Assembly: GCA_017429695.1 (NCBI GenBank)
Contig: JAFROK010000042.1
Location: 1-64,000, forward strand
DNA from: Clostridia bacterium
GTDB taxonomy: Bacteria; Bacillota; Clostridia; Christensenellales; Aristaeellaceae
Reading direction: 5' to 3'
Length of the DNA stretch: 64,000 nucleotides
How positions within the stretch are numbered: the stretch's first letter is position 1; the number at the start of each line of letters is the position of its first letter. The position numbers and the translations under genes are program-made. A model generated the notes under the pieces. That model was given only the letters and a program-made list of their open reading frames with translations. It did not search any database and was not told the DNA's origin. Below, one piece after another: positions 27,137-35,940 of this stretch.

Positions 27137-27168
27137 ATCACCCTGCGATGGATTCATCGCAGGGTGAT
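27137..27168. other. Perfect 14-bp hairpin between paaK and the response regulator
   Basis: ATCACCCTGCGATG (27137-27150), loop GATT, CATCGCAGGGTGAT (27155-27168). There is no U-tract on either side. It lies 33 bases after the paaK stop and overlaps a possible TACAAT -10 box (27172-27167, minus strand) of the regulator. It could end paaK transcripts, be processed, or bind a regulator. Confidence 0.6.
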
Positions 27169-27200
27169 TGTAGGGGAAGAAACTAAAATGAAATTAAAAA

Positions 27201-28436
27201 TCAGTCGTACCGTTCGTCGATGACGCGCTTGGTCTTCTTTTCACTGCGGGGAAGGAGACCGTTCTCAACGACCTTGACCAGCGGCGTGAAGCCGATGACG
27301 CTCTTGACTTTGGTGGCAATGCGGTTGGCCAGGTCCAGGAAATCAACCGAGCCGTTGGTTTCGACATAAATCCGCATGGTATCCTTGCCATCGAGGTGGG
27401 AGATGCGGATCTGGTATTCGCTGGAGGCTTCCGGGAATGCCTGCAGGATTTCCTCGATCTGGCGGGGGAAGACGTTGACGCCCTTGATCTTCATCATATC
27501 GTCCGTACGGCCCATAATGGTATCCAGTCGCGGATGGCGGCTGCCGCAGGGGCACTGGCCGGGGATGATCCGGGACAGGTCGTGGGTGCGGTAGCGGATC
27601 AGCGGGGCGCCTTCCTTGACCAGGGTTGTGATGACGATTTCACCGGGCTGGCCGTCCGGCACAGGTTTCAGGGTGACGGGATCAATGATCTCGATATAGA
27701 GATAGTCATCCCAGTAGTGCATGCCGGTGTTGTATTTGCAGTTGATGCCGATTCCCGGGCCGTAGATTTCGGTCAGGCCGTAGATATCGTACAGCTCGAT
27801 GCCCAGGGAGGTGGCGATTGTGTTCCGCATCTTGTCGCTCCAGCGTTCGGAACCGATGACGCCCTTTTTCAGTTTGATTTTGTTTTTGATACCCCGCTTT
27901 TCAATCTCCTCGGACAGCAGGAGTGCATAGGAGGAGGTGGAACAGAGCACGGTGGAACCCATATCCTGCATCATCTGCAGCTGCTTTTCCGTGTTGCCGG
28001 GGCCCATGGGGATGACCATGGCGCCGAGGCGCTCCGCACCGTTCTGGAATCCGATACCGGCTGTCCAGAGACCGTAGCCGGGCGTGATCTGGATCCGGTC
28101 CATATTGGTGATGCCGGCATATTCATAGCAGCGGGCGAACATAATGGCCCAGTCTTCCACGTCCTTGGCGGTATAGGGAATGATCACGGGCAGGCCGGTG
28201 GTGCCGGAAGAGGAGTGGATCCGGACGATTTTTTCCTCCGGCGCGGTCATCAGGCCCAGGGGATAGGCGCCGCGCAGGTCGTCCTTTTCGGAAAAGGGCA
28301 GGGCTTCGAACGCTTCCGGGGAATCGACGCCGGTGATGCCGGCTTCCTTCAGCTTCCGGCCGTAGAAATTGTCGGCAGCGGTGAGCGCTTTGATCTGCTT
28401 ATTGACCAGTTCGAGTTGGGTGTCGGAAATGCGCAT
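27201..28436 (-). CDS. paaK: Phenylacetate-CoA ligase family (aryl-CoA ligase)
   Basis: 411 residues from ATG 28436 with GAAGGAAC before it. The AMP-forming motif H-S-S-S-G-T-T-G-L-P is near residue 74, and the later YGLTEIYGPG and GRTDDMMKIKGVNVFP segments are typical of PaaK. It activates arylacetates (phenylacetate, indoleacetate) to CoA thioesters. It follows iorA and iorB closely (26-base gap), a common arrangement in anaerobes. There it can work with IOR, making arylacetate from the acyl-CoA with ATP gain, or the reverse. Confidence 0.9.
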   Translation of the reverse strand: MRISDTQLELVNKQIKALTAADNFYGRKLKEAGITGVDSPEAFEALPFSEKDDLRGAYPLGLMTAPEEKIVRIHSSSGTTGLPVIIPYTAKDVEDWAIMFARCYEYAGITNMDRIQITPGYGLWTAGIGFQNGAERLGAMVIPMGPGNTEKQLQMMQDMGSTVLCSTSSYALLLSEEIEKRGIKNKIKLKKGVIGSERWSDKMRNTIATSLGIELYDIYGLTEIYGPGIGINCKYNTGMHYWDDYLYIEIIDPVTLKPVPDGQPGEIVITTLVKEGAPLIRYRTHDLSRIIPGQCPCGSRHPRLDTIMGRTDDMMKIKGVNVFPRQIEEILQAFPEASSEYQIRISHLDGKDTMRIYVETNGSVDFLDLANRIATKVKSVIGFTPLVKVVENGLLPRSEKKTKRVIDERYD

Positions 28437-28462
28437 AATGGTGTTCCTTCTTTCTTCATGTA

Positions 28463-29050
28463 TTACTTTCTTTGATATTGCTTCGCCCATGCGAGCGCTT
28501 TGAAATTCAGTTCATGGAATTTTTCCGGAATCCGGGCGCGGATGGCTTCTTTCAGGTCTGCTTCGGCCAGTCCCAGCGCGCCGGCGGAAAGCGCGGCGCC
28601 CAGCAGAATCAGGTTCAGGACTTTCGTTGAGCCGACGCTCTGCATGGCCTGCTCCGCAGGAACAATCCGGAGGTCCGGTACCCGGGCGGACAGGAAGTCC
28701 AGCATATCGGAAGCGCGGTAATCAGTGCCGGTCAGGGACGCGGTCACCGGCATGACCGCCCGGTCGGAGACGATCATACTGCCGCCGGGCTTCAGGAAGG
28801 GGAGGAGGCGGACCGCCTCGCCGGGTTCGAAACCGATGATCAGATCCGCTTCACCCCGGGCAATCATCGGGGAATAAATGCCTTCGCCCAGGCGGATGTG
28901 GCTGAAGACGCTGCCGCCCCGCTGGGCCATGCCGATGGTTTCAGCGGAAAGCACCGGAATGCCTTTTGCCATGGCGGCGGCGGAAATCAGGCGGGAGGCC
29001 AGGACGGTTCCCTGGCCGCCGACGCCGCAGAGGATGATATTCTTACGCAT
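28463..29050 (-). CDS. iorB: Indolepyruvate:ferredoxin oxidoreductase, beta subunit
   Basis: 195 residues from ATG 29050 behind GGAGG. It begins NIILCGVGGQGTVLAS, the signature of the gamma-type 2-oxoacid:ferredoxin oxidoreductase domain. It pairs with the large subunit encoded just upstream; the genes overlap by 8 bases. Together they oxidise aryl-pyruvates from aromatic amino acids to aryl-acetyl-CoA, reducing ferredoxin. Confidence 0.93.
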   Translation of the reverse strand: MRKNIILCGVGGQGTVLASRLISAAAMAKGIPVLSAETIGMAQRGGSVFSHIRLGEGIYSPMIARGEADLIIGFEPGEAVRLLPFLKPGGSMIVSDRAVMPVTASLTGTDYRASDMLDFLSARVPDLRIVPAEQAMQSVGSTKVLNLILLGAALSAGALGLAEADLKEAIRARIPEKFHELNFKALAWAKQYQRK

Positions 29051-30863
29051 GCTGCTCGCCTCCTTCAATGGCCCCGGCCGGGCAGAGCTGCGCACACAGC
29101 CCGCAGCCCGTGCACTGGGCCGGATCCGCAACGGCTTTTCCGCCGGCAAAACTCAGGGCGGGGCAGCCGATTTCGCGGATGCATTTTTTACAGCCGACGC
29201 ACTTTTCCGGATCGATCGTGACCCGGGAGTGCGGCTTGGTCAGGGCGATGCAGGGGGAACGGAAAATGATGGCCTTGACGCCGGGCAGATCCGCTGTTTT
29301 CCGGACCGCCTCCACCGCTTCCGCCAGGTTCAGCGGGTTGACGGTAACGACTTCTGTGACGCCGATGCCCCGGAGGATATTCTCAATGCTGATTTTGTCG
29401 ACCACGTTACCCATCATGGTGCGGCCGGTACCGGGATGGGGCTGGTGGCCGGTCATGGCGGTGGTGGAATTGTCCAGCACGACGAGGGTGAATTCCGCCT
29501 GGTTGTAGACCGCGTTGACTACGCCCGGCAGCGCGGAGGCAAAGAAGGTGGAATCGCCGACGAAGGCGAAGCAGCTGCGGTCCTTTTCCAGGTGGTTGAT
29601 TCCCTGGGCGATTCCCAGGCCCGCGCCCATGCACAGGCAGGTATCCACCATATCCAGCGGCATGGCGTTGCCCAGGGTATAGCAGCCGATATCCCCGCAG
29701 AAGATGGTCTTCCGGCCTTTCATAGCCTGCTTGACCGCATAGAACGACGCGCGGTGGGGGCAGCCGGCGCACAGGACCGGCGGCCGGACAGGCAGCGGGG
29801 GCAGGTCCCCGGCGGACGTTTCCGGCAGGGGCACGGACAGGAAGGCAGCGACCGCCGCGTTTACGCTGTCGCGGGTGTTTTCACCGGAAAGGGCGATATG
29901 GCCGGTCTGTTTTCCCAGGATCCGGACGGGCAGGCCGTATTTGCCGCACAGGTAGATCAGTTCCCGCTCGATCACGGGATCCAGCTCCTCCACGCAGAGC
30001 ACTTCATCCAGGCCGGAGAGGAATTCCACGGCCTTTTTTTCCGGGAAGGGGAAGGGGGTGGAAACCTTCAGGGTGCGGACTTTGCCGAGGGTTTCGCGGG
30101 CTTCCATGACACAGGTGTAGCTGAATCCACCGGAGGCGATGCCTTTCCGGCTTTCGGCGAAAGCGCCTTCCGCCGGCTCGATCCGGTTGCCGGGATTGTC
30201 GGAGAGCACATCCGACAGGTGTGCGTTCCGTTCCTCGATCTTCCGGTGGTTTGCAAAGGAGAGACGGGGGAAGATCACCCAGCGGCTGCTGTCCTTCTCG
30301 AAGCCGTCATAGGTGTGAGTTTCGTATTCTTCCGGATCCAGCACCTGAACGGCGGCATATCCGTGGGACACCCGGGTGGTGGGGCGGAGGAAAACCGGCG
30401 TCCGGTATTCTTCGGAAAAGCGGAAAGCTTCCCGGATCATATCGTACGCCTCCTGGGCGGAGGAAGGATCAAACACCGGCACCTTGGAAAAGGAGGCAAA
30501 CCGGCGGGTATCCTGCTCGGTCTGGGAAGAGATCGGGCCGGGATCGTCTGCCACCAGGACCACCAGGCCGCCTTTGACGCCGATGTATTCCAGGCACATC
30601 AGGGGATCGGAGGCGACGTTCAGCCCCATCTGCTTCATGGTGACCAGCGCCCGGGCGCCGGCATAGGCGGCGCCGCCGGCGATCTCCATGGCGGTTTTTT
30701 CGTTGACGGACCACTCCACATAAACCGATTCTCCCCGCCGCTTCGCGACGGTTTCCAGCACTTCGGTGGAGGGCGTGCCGGGATAGCCGCAGACCAGATT
30801 GACGCCGGCGGCCAGGGCGCCCAGGGCAATGGCTTCGTTGCCCATCAGAAATTCAGCGTGCAT
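29043..30863 (-). CDS. iorA: Indolepyruvate:ferredoxin oxidoreductase, alpha subunit
   Basis: 606 residues from ATG 30863 behind AAGGAG; a much longer in-frame reading to 31409 has no support. The N-terminal pyrimidine-binding part (GNEAIALGALAAGVNLVCGYPGTP) and a TPP-binding part (GDIGCYTLG, GDSTFFASALPGVVNA) are present. The C-terminus has two 4Fe-4S motifs: C-V-G-C-K-K-C-X5-C-P and C-T-G-C-G-L-C-A-Q-L-C-P. It is oxygen-sensitive and uses ferredoxin, which fits an anaerobe. It is first in iorA-iorB-paaK. I saw no strong promoter in the 220-base gap before it. Confidence 0.94.
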   Translation of the reverse strand: MHAEFLMGNEAIALGALAAGVNLVCGYPGTPSTEVLETVAKRRGESVYVEWSVNEKTAMEIAGGAAYAGARALVTMKQMGLNVASDPLMCLEYIGVKGGLVVLVADDPGPISSQTEQDTRRFASFSKVPVFDPSSAQEAYDMIREAFRFSEEYRTPVFLRPTTRVSHGYAAVQVLDPEEYETHTYDGFEKDSSRWVIFPRLSFANHRKIEERNAHLSDVLSDNPGNRIEPAEGAFAESRKGIASGGFSYTCVMEARETLGKVRTLKVSTPFPFPEKKAVEFLSGLDEVLCVEELDPVIERELIYLCGKYGLPVRILGKQTGHIALSGENTRDSVNAAVAAFLSVPLPETSAGDLPPLPVRPPVLCAGCPHRASFYAVKQAMKGRKTIFCGDIGCYTLGNAMPLDMVDTCLCMGAGLGIAQGINHLEKDRSCFAFVGDSTFFASALPGVVNAVYNQAEFTLVVLDNSTTAMTGHQPHPGTGRTMMGNVVDKISIENILRGIGVTEVVTVNPLNLAEAVEAVRKTADLPGVKAIIFRSPCIALTKPHSRVTIDPEKCVGCKKCIREIGCPALSFAGGKAVADPAQCTGCGLCAQLCPAGAIEGGEQHA

Positions 30864-30964
30864 TTGGGTCACTCCTTGAAATATCACTAACGGCAAGGAT
30901 ACCACAAAACAGCCCGAAAGGCCAGAAAAATGCCGGAGAAAAACAGTCGGGCACGCCGGAAGTT

Positions 30965-30998
30965 TTGTGTGGAAATGATTGAAAAAGTATGATATACT
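30965..30998 (+). promoter_or_regulatory. Promoter of the exported-protein/LRR/membrane-protein operon
   Basis: TTGTGT (30965-30970), a 17-base spacer, TATGAT (30988-30993); an overlapping TATACT at 30993-30998 is an alternative -10. It diverges from iorA. Confidence 0.5.
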
Positions 30999-31090
30999 GA
31001 CTCCGTACGCAATGAAACATCCTGTATAACAGCAATCAACGGCCGCACTGTACCGTTTTTCAGACATCCGGCGCGGCGGGGAGGGAAACC

Positions 31091-32035
31091 ATGCGAACAT
31101 CGCTGCAGAAGTCATTGGCCGCGTTCCGGCGGGGAGCGGCGTTATTCCTGGTGCTGGCGGTTCTGGCGGCCGTGGTTCCGGCGGCTGCGGAATCGGTAAA
31201 AGAAAACACCATCGATGAATATACCGGCGAAACCCAGGAAACGCTGGCCCAGGTGATGCTTGAAAAAAGAAAGGCAACGGACGGGGCTGAAGGCCTGGAA
31301 AATATCCGCGTTCACCGGAACGGGCAGATTCACGGCCGCGGTTTTTCGGACGAACCCTCCGGTGCGGAACCGAACTATACCGGCCTGGTCGGATATGCCG
31401 TGACGGCAAACAGCGACGATATCAAACCCGGTGACAAAGGGCTTGACTATCCGTGGAAAGTGCCGTCCTATCTGGTGTTTGAAAAAAGATGGTACTATAC
31501 CCAGCCGCTGCAGCACAAAACCAGCGTGCTGGTGCTCAACCAGGTGCTGAAGGAGAAAAGCCGCGGACGGTATACCGGCCGGCTGCGGGTGATCCGGCTG
31601 GATTCGGGCGAGATCTGCTGGATGGATGTGGAGGATTTTATTACCGTGCCCTACTGGTTCTATCCGGCCAAGCGGGCGGTGAAATACGGCTCAACAGTGG
31701 CGACATACCGCAAAAAAGGGGAGGCCGTGCCGACGGACCTGGAAGGGAACCCCATTGAAGTGGAAAGGGGCACCTCCGTGCTGATTCCCGGAAACGACGT
31801 ATGGGACATCCGGGCGCCGGAAGGAAGCCGGATGATTCCCGGCATCGTTTATACGGCAATCACCACCGTTGTGACGACCACCGTGCTGAAAACCGGGGAG
31901 GAACCGGAAGATGCCGGGGATGCGGAAGCAACCGTCAACGACGGGGAAGGCGAAACCACAAAAGTAACGGAAAAAACGGAAATCATTTCCACCATCATAC
32001 TGTTTCCGGAGGAAGATCTGACCGTAATCTACTGA
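31091..32035 (+). CDS. Exported protein of unknown function
   Basis: 314 residues with a clear Sec signal peptide (about 1-33, ending PAAA before E). I do not recognise the family. The mature part has a mixed strand region with aromatic residues (ICWMDVEDFITVPYWFYP). Near the C-terminus a Thr/Val-rich pair of strands (AITTVVTTTVLKTG and TEIISTIILFPEE) is separated by an acidic linker. No anchor motif or lipobox is seen, so it is probably secreted or held non-covalently. An LRR protein follows at 37 bases and a small membrane protein after that, suggesting a shared cell-surface role. Confidence 0.65.
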   Translation: MRTSLQKSLAAFRRGAALFLVLAVLAAVVPAAAESVKENTIDEYTGETQETLAQVMLEKRKATDGAEGLENIRVHRNGQIHGRGFSDEPSGAEPNYTGLVGYAVTANSDDIKPGDKGLDYPWKVPSYLVFEKRWYYTQPLQHKTSVLVLNQVLKEKSRGRYTGRLRVIRLDSGEICWMDVEDFITVPYWFYPAKRAVKYGSTVATYRKKGEAVPTDLEGNPIEVERGTSVLIPGNDVWDIRAPEGSRMIPGIVYTAITTVVTTTVLKTGEEPEDAGDAEATVNDGEGETTKVTEKTEIISTIILFPEEDLTVIY

Positions 32036-32072
32036 GAACGGGCCTGCGATCCGGACGAAGGAGTTATGATCC

Positions 32073-34028
32073 ATGACGGCAACGAAAAAAATCATACGGA
32101 CGGTGCTGATTGTCCTGGGCCTGTGCGCGCTGGCTGCGGCCGCGTGCGCGGAAACGAAAACCGCAGCGCCGTACACCTATGAGATTCTGGATGAAGAGAA
32201 CAGGATCGCTGAGATTGTGGATTACAATCCGCCGCGGACCAGCGACAGCGGCGGGATTGACCTGGTCATTCCCGCGGAGCTGGACGAATACACGATTATC
32301 GGCATCGGGGACAACGCCTTCAAACTGCAGCGCAAGCTGAAAACAGTGACGATTTCCGAAGGGATTACCTATATCGGCAGCCGGGCGTTTTCCAGCTGCG
32401 ACGGCATTACCCGCTTGAAACTGCCGGAATCGCTGACCAGCATCGGAAACCGCGCCTTTTCCAACTGCAAAGGCCTGATGAGCGTGACGCTGCCCGCTTC
32501 GGTGAACAGCCTCGGGGAGAATCCCTTTGCGCTGTGCTCCAACCTGATCGATATCAGCTATGACGGCGAAGTTTACAAATCGGAAGACGGCATCCTGGTG
32601 CAGCAGGAGGAAGGACGCCTGGTCAGCTACCTGCATCCTTCGGACAGCGGAAAATACCGGGTGCCGGACGGAATCCGGATTATCGGCAAGAGCGCCTTTG
32701 CGGAATGCAAGGAACTGACGGACGTTACGCTTCCGGATACGCTGGAAGTAATCGAAGAGAGCGCCTTCAAGGGATGCACCGGTATCGGGGATATGGTGAT
32801 TCCCACTTCGGTGACCCGGATCGGCAACCGCTGCTTCGCGGACTGCACCTCCCTGGAAACCATCACGATTCCGGACAATGTGACCGACGTGGACGGAAAT
32901 CCGTTCATGGGCTGTAAAAGCCTGACGGAGATCGTGGTCGGCGGCGAGCATCCGACGCTCCAGATGGTCGACGGCGTTCTGGTGGACGTTTCCCGGAAAC
33001 GCCTGCTGTGTTATCCGTGCACCCGGAAGGAGGAAACCGAATACCACGTTCCGGACGGCATGGAGGTCATCGGGGCCAGCGCCTTTGAGTTTACGGGCAT
33101 GCTGGAAAAAATCTACCTGCCGGACAGCGTGAAGGAGATTGAAGACTACGCCTTCAGCAACAGCTTTATGAGGGCCATTGAAATGCCCGCAAAGCTGGAA
33201 AGCATCGGCATGTGGGCTTTCGAAAACTGCAGCAACCTGATTTCTATCCGGATTCCGGATGGCATCACGCAACTGAACGCGATGACGTTTGCCGGCTGCG
33301 GGCGGCTGGAAAGTGTGATCCTGCCGGAAGGACTGAAGATGATCGGGGACGACGCCTTCTCCGACTGCACGATGCTTGCCGGCATTACGATTCCGGAGAC
33401 CGTGACCGAAATCGGCTCCACGGTATTCAAAAGCTGCGAGACGCTGACATCCGTTATCATTCCGGAAACGGTGGAAACGCTGGGGAACAAGATCTTTGAC
33501 GGATGCGTCAGCCTGAAGGAGGTCGCCATTCCCTCCTCGCTGACGGTGCTGCCGGAAGGCATGTTTGAATACTGCCGCTCCCTGGAGGAAATCCAGCTGC
33601 CCGAAGGGCTGAAGGCAGTCGGCAATTCCGCGTTCAACGGCTGCAATGCCCTGAAGGAAATCCATTTCCCGGAGGGTGTCCGGACCATCGGCAGTTCCGC
33701 TTTCAGGGGATGTACCGCACTGACGGCGCTGGAACTGCCCCAGAAACTGAGAACCATCGGCGATTCGGCATTCTTCGGATGCACCGGCATCAGTGAAGTG
33801 ATTATTCCCTCCGGTGTCACGCAGATCCGGAGCCACGCCTTTGAAGAATGCGAAAACCTGATGAACGCAGTGGTCCCGGCCAGCGTGAACCGGATGGGCG
33901 TGCGGGTATTCTACCACTGCCCGCTGGACATGGTGGTCTGGGTGGAAAAGGACAGCTACGCGGAACAGTGGTGCGACGGGGAAGCCATTACGCCCACTTA
34001 CTGGGATGGAAGCGCGCCGGAAACATAA
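32073..34028 (+). CDS. BspA-type leucine-rich repeat exported protein (LRR_5)
   Basis: 651 residues with a signal peptide (about 1-26, A-C-A before E). Most of the mature protein is made of 22-23-residue LRR_5 repeats of the form I-G-x-x-A-F-x-x-C-x-x-L-x-x-V-x-I-P, about 20 of them, with two interruptions around residues 165-195 and 300-330. Such BspA-like proteins in gut bacteria bind host proteins, mucus or other cells. No LPXTG or membrane anchor is present; the end (DSYAEQWC...) is the usual BspA ending. It lies in one operon with the flanking exported and membrane proteins. Confidence 0.88.
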   Translation: MTATKKIIRTVLIVLGLCALAAAACAETKTAAPYTYEILDEENRIAEIVDYNPPRTSDSGGIDLVIPAELDEYTIIGIGDNAFKLQRKLKTVTISEGITYIGSRAFSSCDGITRLKLPESLTSIGNRAFSNCKGLMSVTLPASVNSLGENPFALCSNLIDISYDGEVYKSEDGILVQQEEGRLVSYLHPSDSGKYRVPDGIRIIGKSAFAECKELTDVTLPDTLEVIEESAFKGCTGIGDMVIPTSVTRIGNRCFADCTSLETITIPDNVTDVDGNPFMGCKSLTEIVVGGEHPTLQMVDGVLVDVSRKRLLCYPCTRKEETEYHVPDGMEVIGASAFEFTGMLEKIYLPDSVKEIEDYAFSNSFMRAIEMPAKLESIGMWAFENCSNLISIRIPDGITQLNAMTFAGCGRLESVILPEGLKMIGDDAFSDCTMLAGITIPETVTEIGSTVFKSCETLTSVIIPETVETLGNKIFDGCVSLKEVAIPSSLTVLPEGMFEYCRSLEEIQLPEGLKAVGNSAFNGCNALKEIHFPEGVRTIGSSAFRGCTALTALELPQKLRTIGDSAFFGCTGISEVIIPSGVTQIRSHAFEECENLMNAVVPASVNRMGVRVFYHCPLDMVVWVEKDSYAEQWCDGEAITPTYWDGSAPET

Positions 34029-34053
34029 AGGGAAAAGGAATGGGTGACTGTGG

Positions 34054-34527
34054 GTGAAAAAAAATACGGCGGCAGCGGAAAACGCAAAAAAAGGCAAGCA
34101 TCAGGCGCTTGAGATGATTGAAGGCGGTCTGTGCGGAAAACGGAGCGCCAGGATATTCAACTGGACGGTATTTATCCTGATTATCCTGAGCAATTCGTTT
34201 TTCCTGGCGTCGAAGGCTCAACCGGTCATCAGCAACACCCTGATCTTCGTCGTTGCGGAGCTGTTTACCATCATCCTGCTGACAACGGAGATTGTGATTG
34301 GGTTCTGGACGGCAGATGTCCGGTTTCCGGAAGAAAAGCATCCGAGGCTGAAGTATCTCCGGCAGCCGATGACGATCATCGGCATCCTGGCGTTGATGCC
34401 GTTCTACCTGGGCCTGGTGCTGGTGGATCCGAAATTTAACGAGTTTACGGAATACCTGGATTACCTGATGCTGCTGCACCTGGTGAAAGCCTGGGAGATC
34501 ATGAAAACAACGAGGCCGGACTCCTGA
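34054..34527 (+). CDS. Small membrane protein resembling a pore-less voltage-sensor domain
   Basis: 157 residues from GTG 34054; the nearest purine-rich site (AAAGGA) is about 14 bases away, so the start is uncertain. Three clear membrane helices lie at about 33-52, 62-85 and 106-124, and a weaker fourth at 134-151. The stretch HPRLKYLRQPMTIIGILALM closely resembles the S2-S3 linker and S3 of voltage-gated potassium channels. However, the S3 Asp is Gly here and the S4-like helix (LMLLHLVKAWEIMK) has almost none of the regular Arg charges. No pore domain follows. It may be a degenerate sensor, a scaffold, or an unrelated helix bundle. It follows the LRR gene by 25 bases. Confidence 0.5.
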   Translation: MKKNTAAAENAKKGKHQALEMIEGGLCGKRSARIFNWTVFILIILSNSFFLASKAQPVISNTLIFVVAELFTIILLTTEIVIGFWTADVRFPEEKHPRLKYLRQPMTIIGILALMPFYLGLVLVDPKFNEFTEYLDYLMLLHLVKAWEIMKTTRPDS

Positions 34528-34543
34528 GAGTCCGGCTTCGGTT
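34515..34543. terminator. Bidirectional terminator between convergent genes
   Basis: GCCGGACTC (34515-34523) pairs perfectly with GAGTCCGGC (34528-34536) around a 4-base loop that contains the stop codon of the small membrane protein. T-rich sequence follows on the plus strand (TTCGGTTTA), and TCGTTTTC on the other strand. Confidence 0.65.
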
Positions 34544-35814
34544 TATTCGAGGGCCTGCGCCAGGTCAGCGATCAGATCCTCTTTGCTTTCGAGGCCCACG
34601 CTGAGGCGGACCAGGTCCGGCGAGACGCCGGCGGCGTAAAGCTCCTCATCGTTCATCTGGCGGTGGGTGGCGGAGGCAGGGTGCAGGCAGCAGGTGCGCG
34701 CATCCGCCACATGGGTTTCAATGGCGGCAATCTTCAGGCGCTTCATGAACGCCTCAGCTGCCTTGCGGCCGCCTTTGACGCCGAAGGAAACGACGCCGCA
34801 GGAACCGTTGGGCAGGTATTTCTTTGCCCTTTCATGGTAGGGATCGCCCGGCAGGCCGCAGTAGCGGACCCAGGCGATTTTTTCATGCCCGGCGAGGAAT
34901 TCGGCTACCGCCTGGCCGTTTTCACAGTGCCGCTGCATCCGGACGTGGAGGCTTTCCAGGCCCAGGTTCAGCAGGTAGGCGCTCTGGGGGCTCTGGATAG
35001 CGCCGAAATCGCGCATCAGCTGGCTGGTGGCCTTGGTGATAAAGGCGCCGGCCAAGCCGAATTTTTCGGTGTAGACAATGCCGTGGTAGCTTTCGTCCGG
35101 CGTGGTGAGGCCGGGATATTTGCCGGGCTCGGCTGCCCAGTCGAACTTTCCGCTGTCCACGATACAGCCGCCGACGGCGCTGCCGTGGCCATCCATATAC
35201 TTGGTGGTGGAATGGGTCACGATATCCGCGCCCCATTCAATGGGCCGGCAGTTGACCGGGGTGGCGAAGGTGTTGTCGATAATCAGCGGAACGCCGTGCC
35301 GGTGGGCCGCTTTGGCGAACATCTCAATATCCAGGACGGTCAGCGCCGGATTGGCGATGGTCTCGCCGAAAAGCGCTTTCGTATTCGGCCGGAACGCGGC
35401 GTCCAGTTCTGCTTCCGTGCAGTCGGGGGAGACGAAGGTGAACTCAACGCCCATTTTTTTCATCGTGACGGCAAAGAGGTTGTAGGTGCCGCCGTAGATG
35501 GCGGAGGAGGCGACCACATGGTCCCCGGCGGTGGCGATGTTGAACACCGCGAAGAAATTGGCCGCCTGGCCGGAGGAGGTCAGCATTGCGGCGCTGCCGC
35601 CTTCCAGCGCGCAGATCTTGGCCGCGACCATGTCGCAGGTCGGGTTCTGCAGGCGGGAATAGAAATAGCCGGAGGCTTCCAGATCGAAGAGCTTGCCCAT
35701 GTCCTCGCTGGTGTTGTATTTGAAGGTGGTGGACTGGATGATCGGGATCTGGCGGGGTTCGCCGTTGCCGGGCGTGTAGCCGGCCTGGACGCAGCGGGTT
35801 TCGATACGGGACAT
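34543..35814 (-). CDS. metY: O-acetylhomoserine (thiol)-lyase type PLP enzyme (MetY family)
   Basis: 423 residues from ATG 35814 behind AAGGAG; an upstream reading to 35877 would include the promoter. It is a Cys/Met-metabolism PLP enzyme: the N-terminus ETRCVQAGYTP, YSRLQNPT, and the PLP lysine in THSTTKYMDGHG. The length and the phrase IQSTTFKYNTSEDMGKLF fit MetY, which makes homocysteine from O-acetylhomoserine and sulfide. Some members act as gamma-lyases or cysteine synthases. It is a single gene with its own promoter; no SAM riboswitch or T-box is visible in the short leader. Confidence 0.85.
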   Translation of the reverse strand: MSRIETRCVQAGYTPGNGEPRQIPIIQSTTFKYNTSEDMGKLFDLEASGYFYSRLQNPTCDMVAAKICALEGGSAAMLTSSGQAANFFAVFNIATAGDHVVASSAIYGGTYNLFAVTMKKMGVEFTFVSPDCTEAELDAAFRPNTKALFGETIANPALTVLDIEMFAKAAHRHGVPLIIDNTFATPVNCRPIEWGADIVTHSTTKYMDGHGSAVGGCIVDSGKFDWAAEPGKYPGLTTPDESYHGIVYTEKFGLAGAFITKATSQLMRDFGAIQSPQSAYLLNLGLESLHVRMQRHCENGQAVAEFLAGHEKIAWVRYCGLPGDPYHERAKKYLPNGSCGVVSFGVKGGRKAAEAFMKRLKIAAIETHVADARTCCLHPASATHRQMNDEELYAAGVSPDLVRLSVGLESKEDLIADLAQALE

Positions 35815-35848
35815 GGGAAACGCTCCTTTCAGTCGCGGATTTTCAGTT

Positions 35849-35877
35849 ATCATAGCATGATCCGGTGTGTGCCACAA
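35849..35877 (-). promoter_or_regulatory. Promoter of the MetY-family gene
   Basis: On the minus strand: TTGTGG (35877-35872), a 17-base spacer, TATGAT (35854-35849). Confidence 0.6.
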
Positions 35878-35911
35878 GGGAACCGGACACGGAAAAGCAC
35901 GGAAAAAGCAT

Positions 35912-35940
35912 TTGATAATGATACGGAAATATGATAAAAT
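35912..35940 (+). promoter_or_regulatory. Promoter of the heterodimeric ABC exporter
   Basis: TTGATA (35912-35917), a 17-base spacer, TAAAAT (35935-35940), 41 bases before the first start codon. Confidence 0.65.

Noticed and set aside
28878-30890. Plus-strand open frame of 670 codons opposite iorA/iorB
   Set aside because: The minus strand encodes clear iorA and iorB with Fe-S motifs and Shine-Dalgarno sites; the plus frame is a Gly/Asp/His-rich shadow.
34054-34527. Full voltage-gated ion channel
   Set aside because: The reading frame stops after the S4-like helix and the following DNA is a terminator and a convergent gene; no selectivity filter is present.
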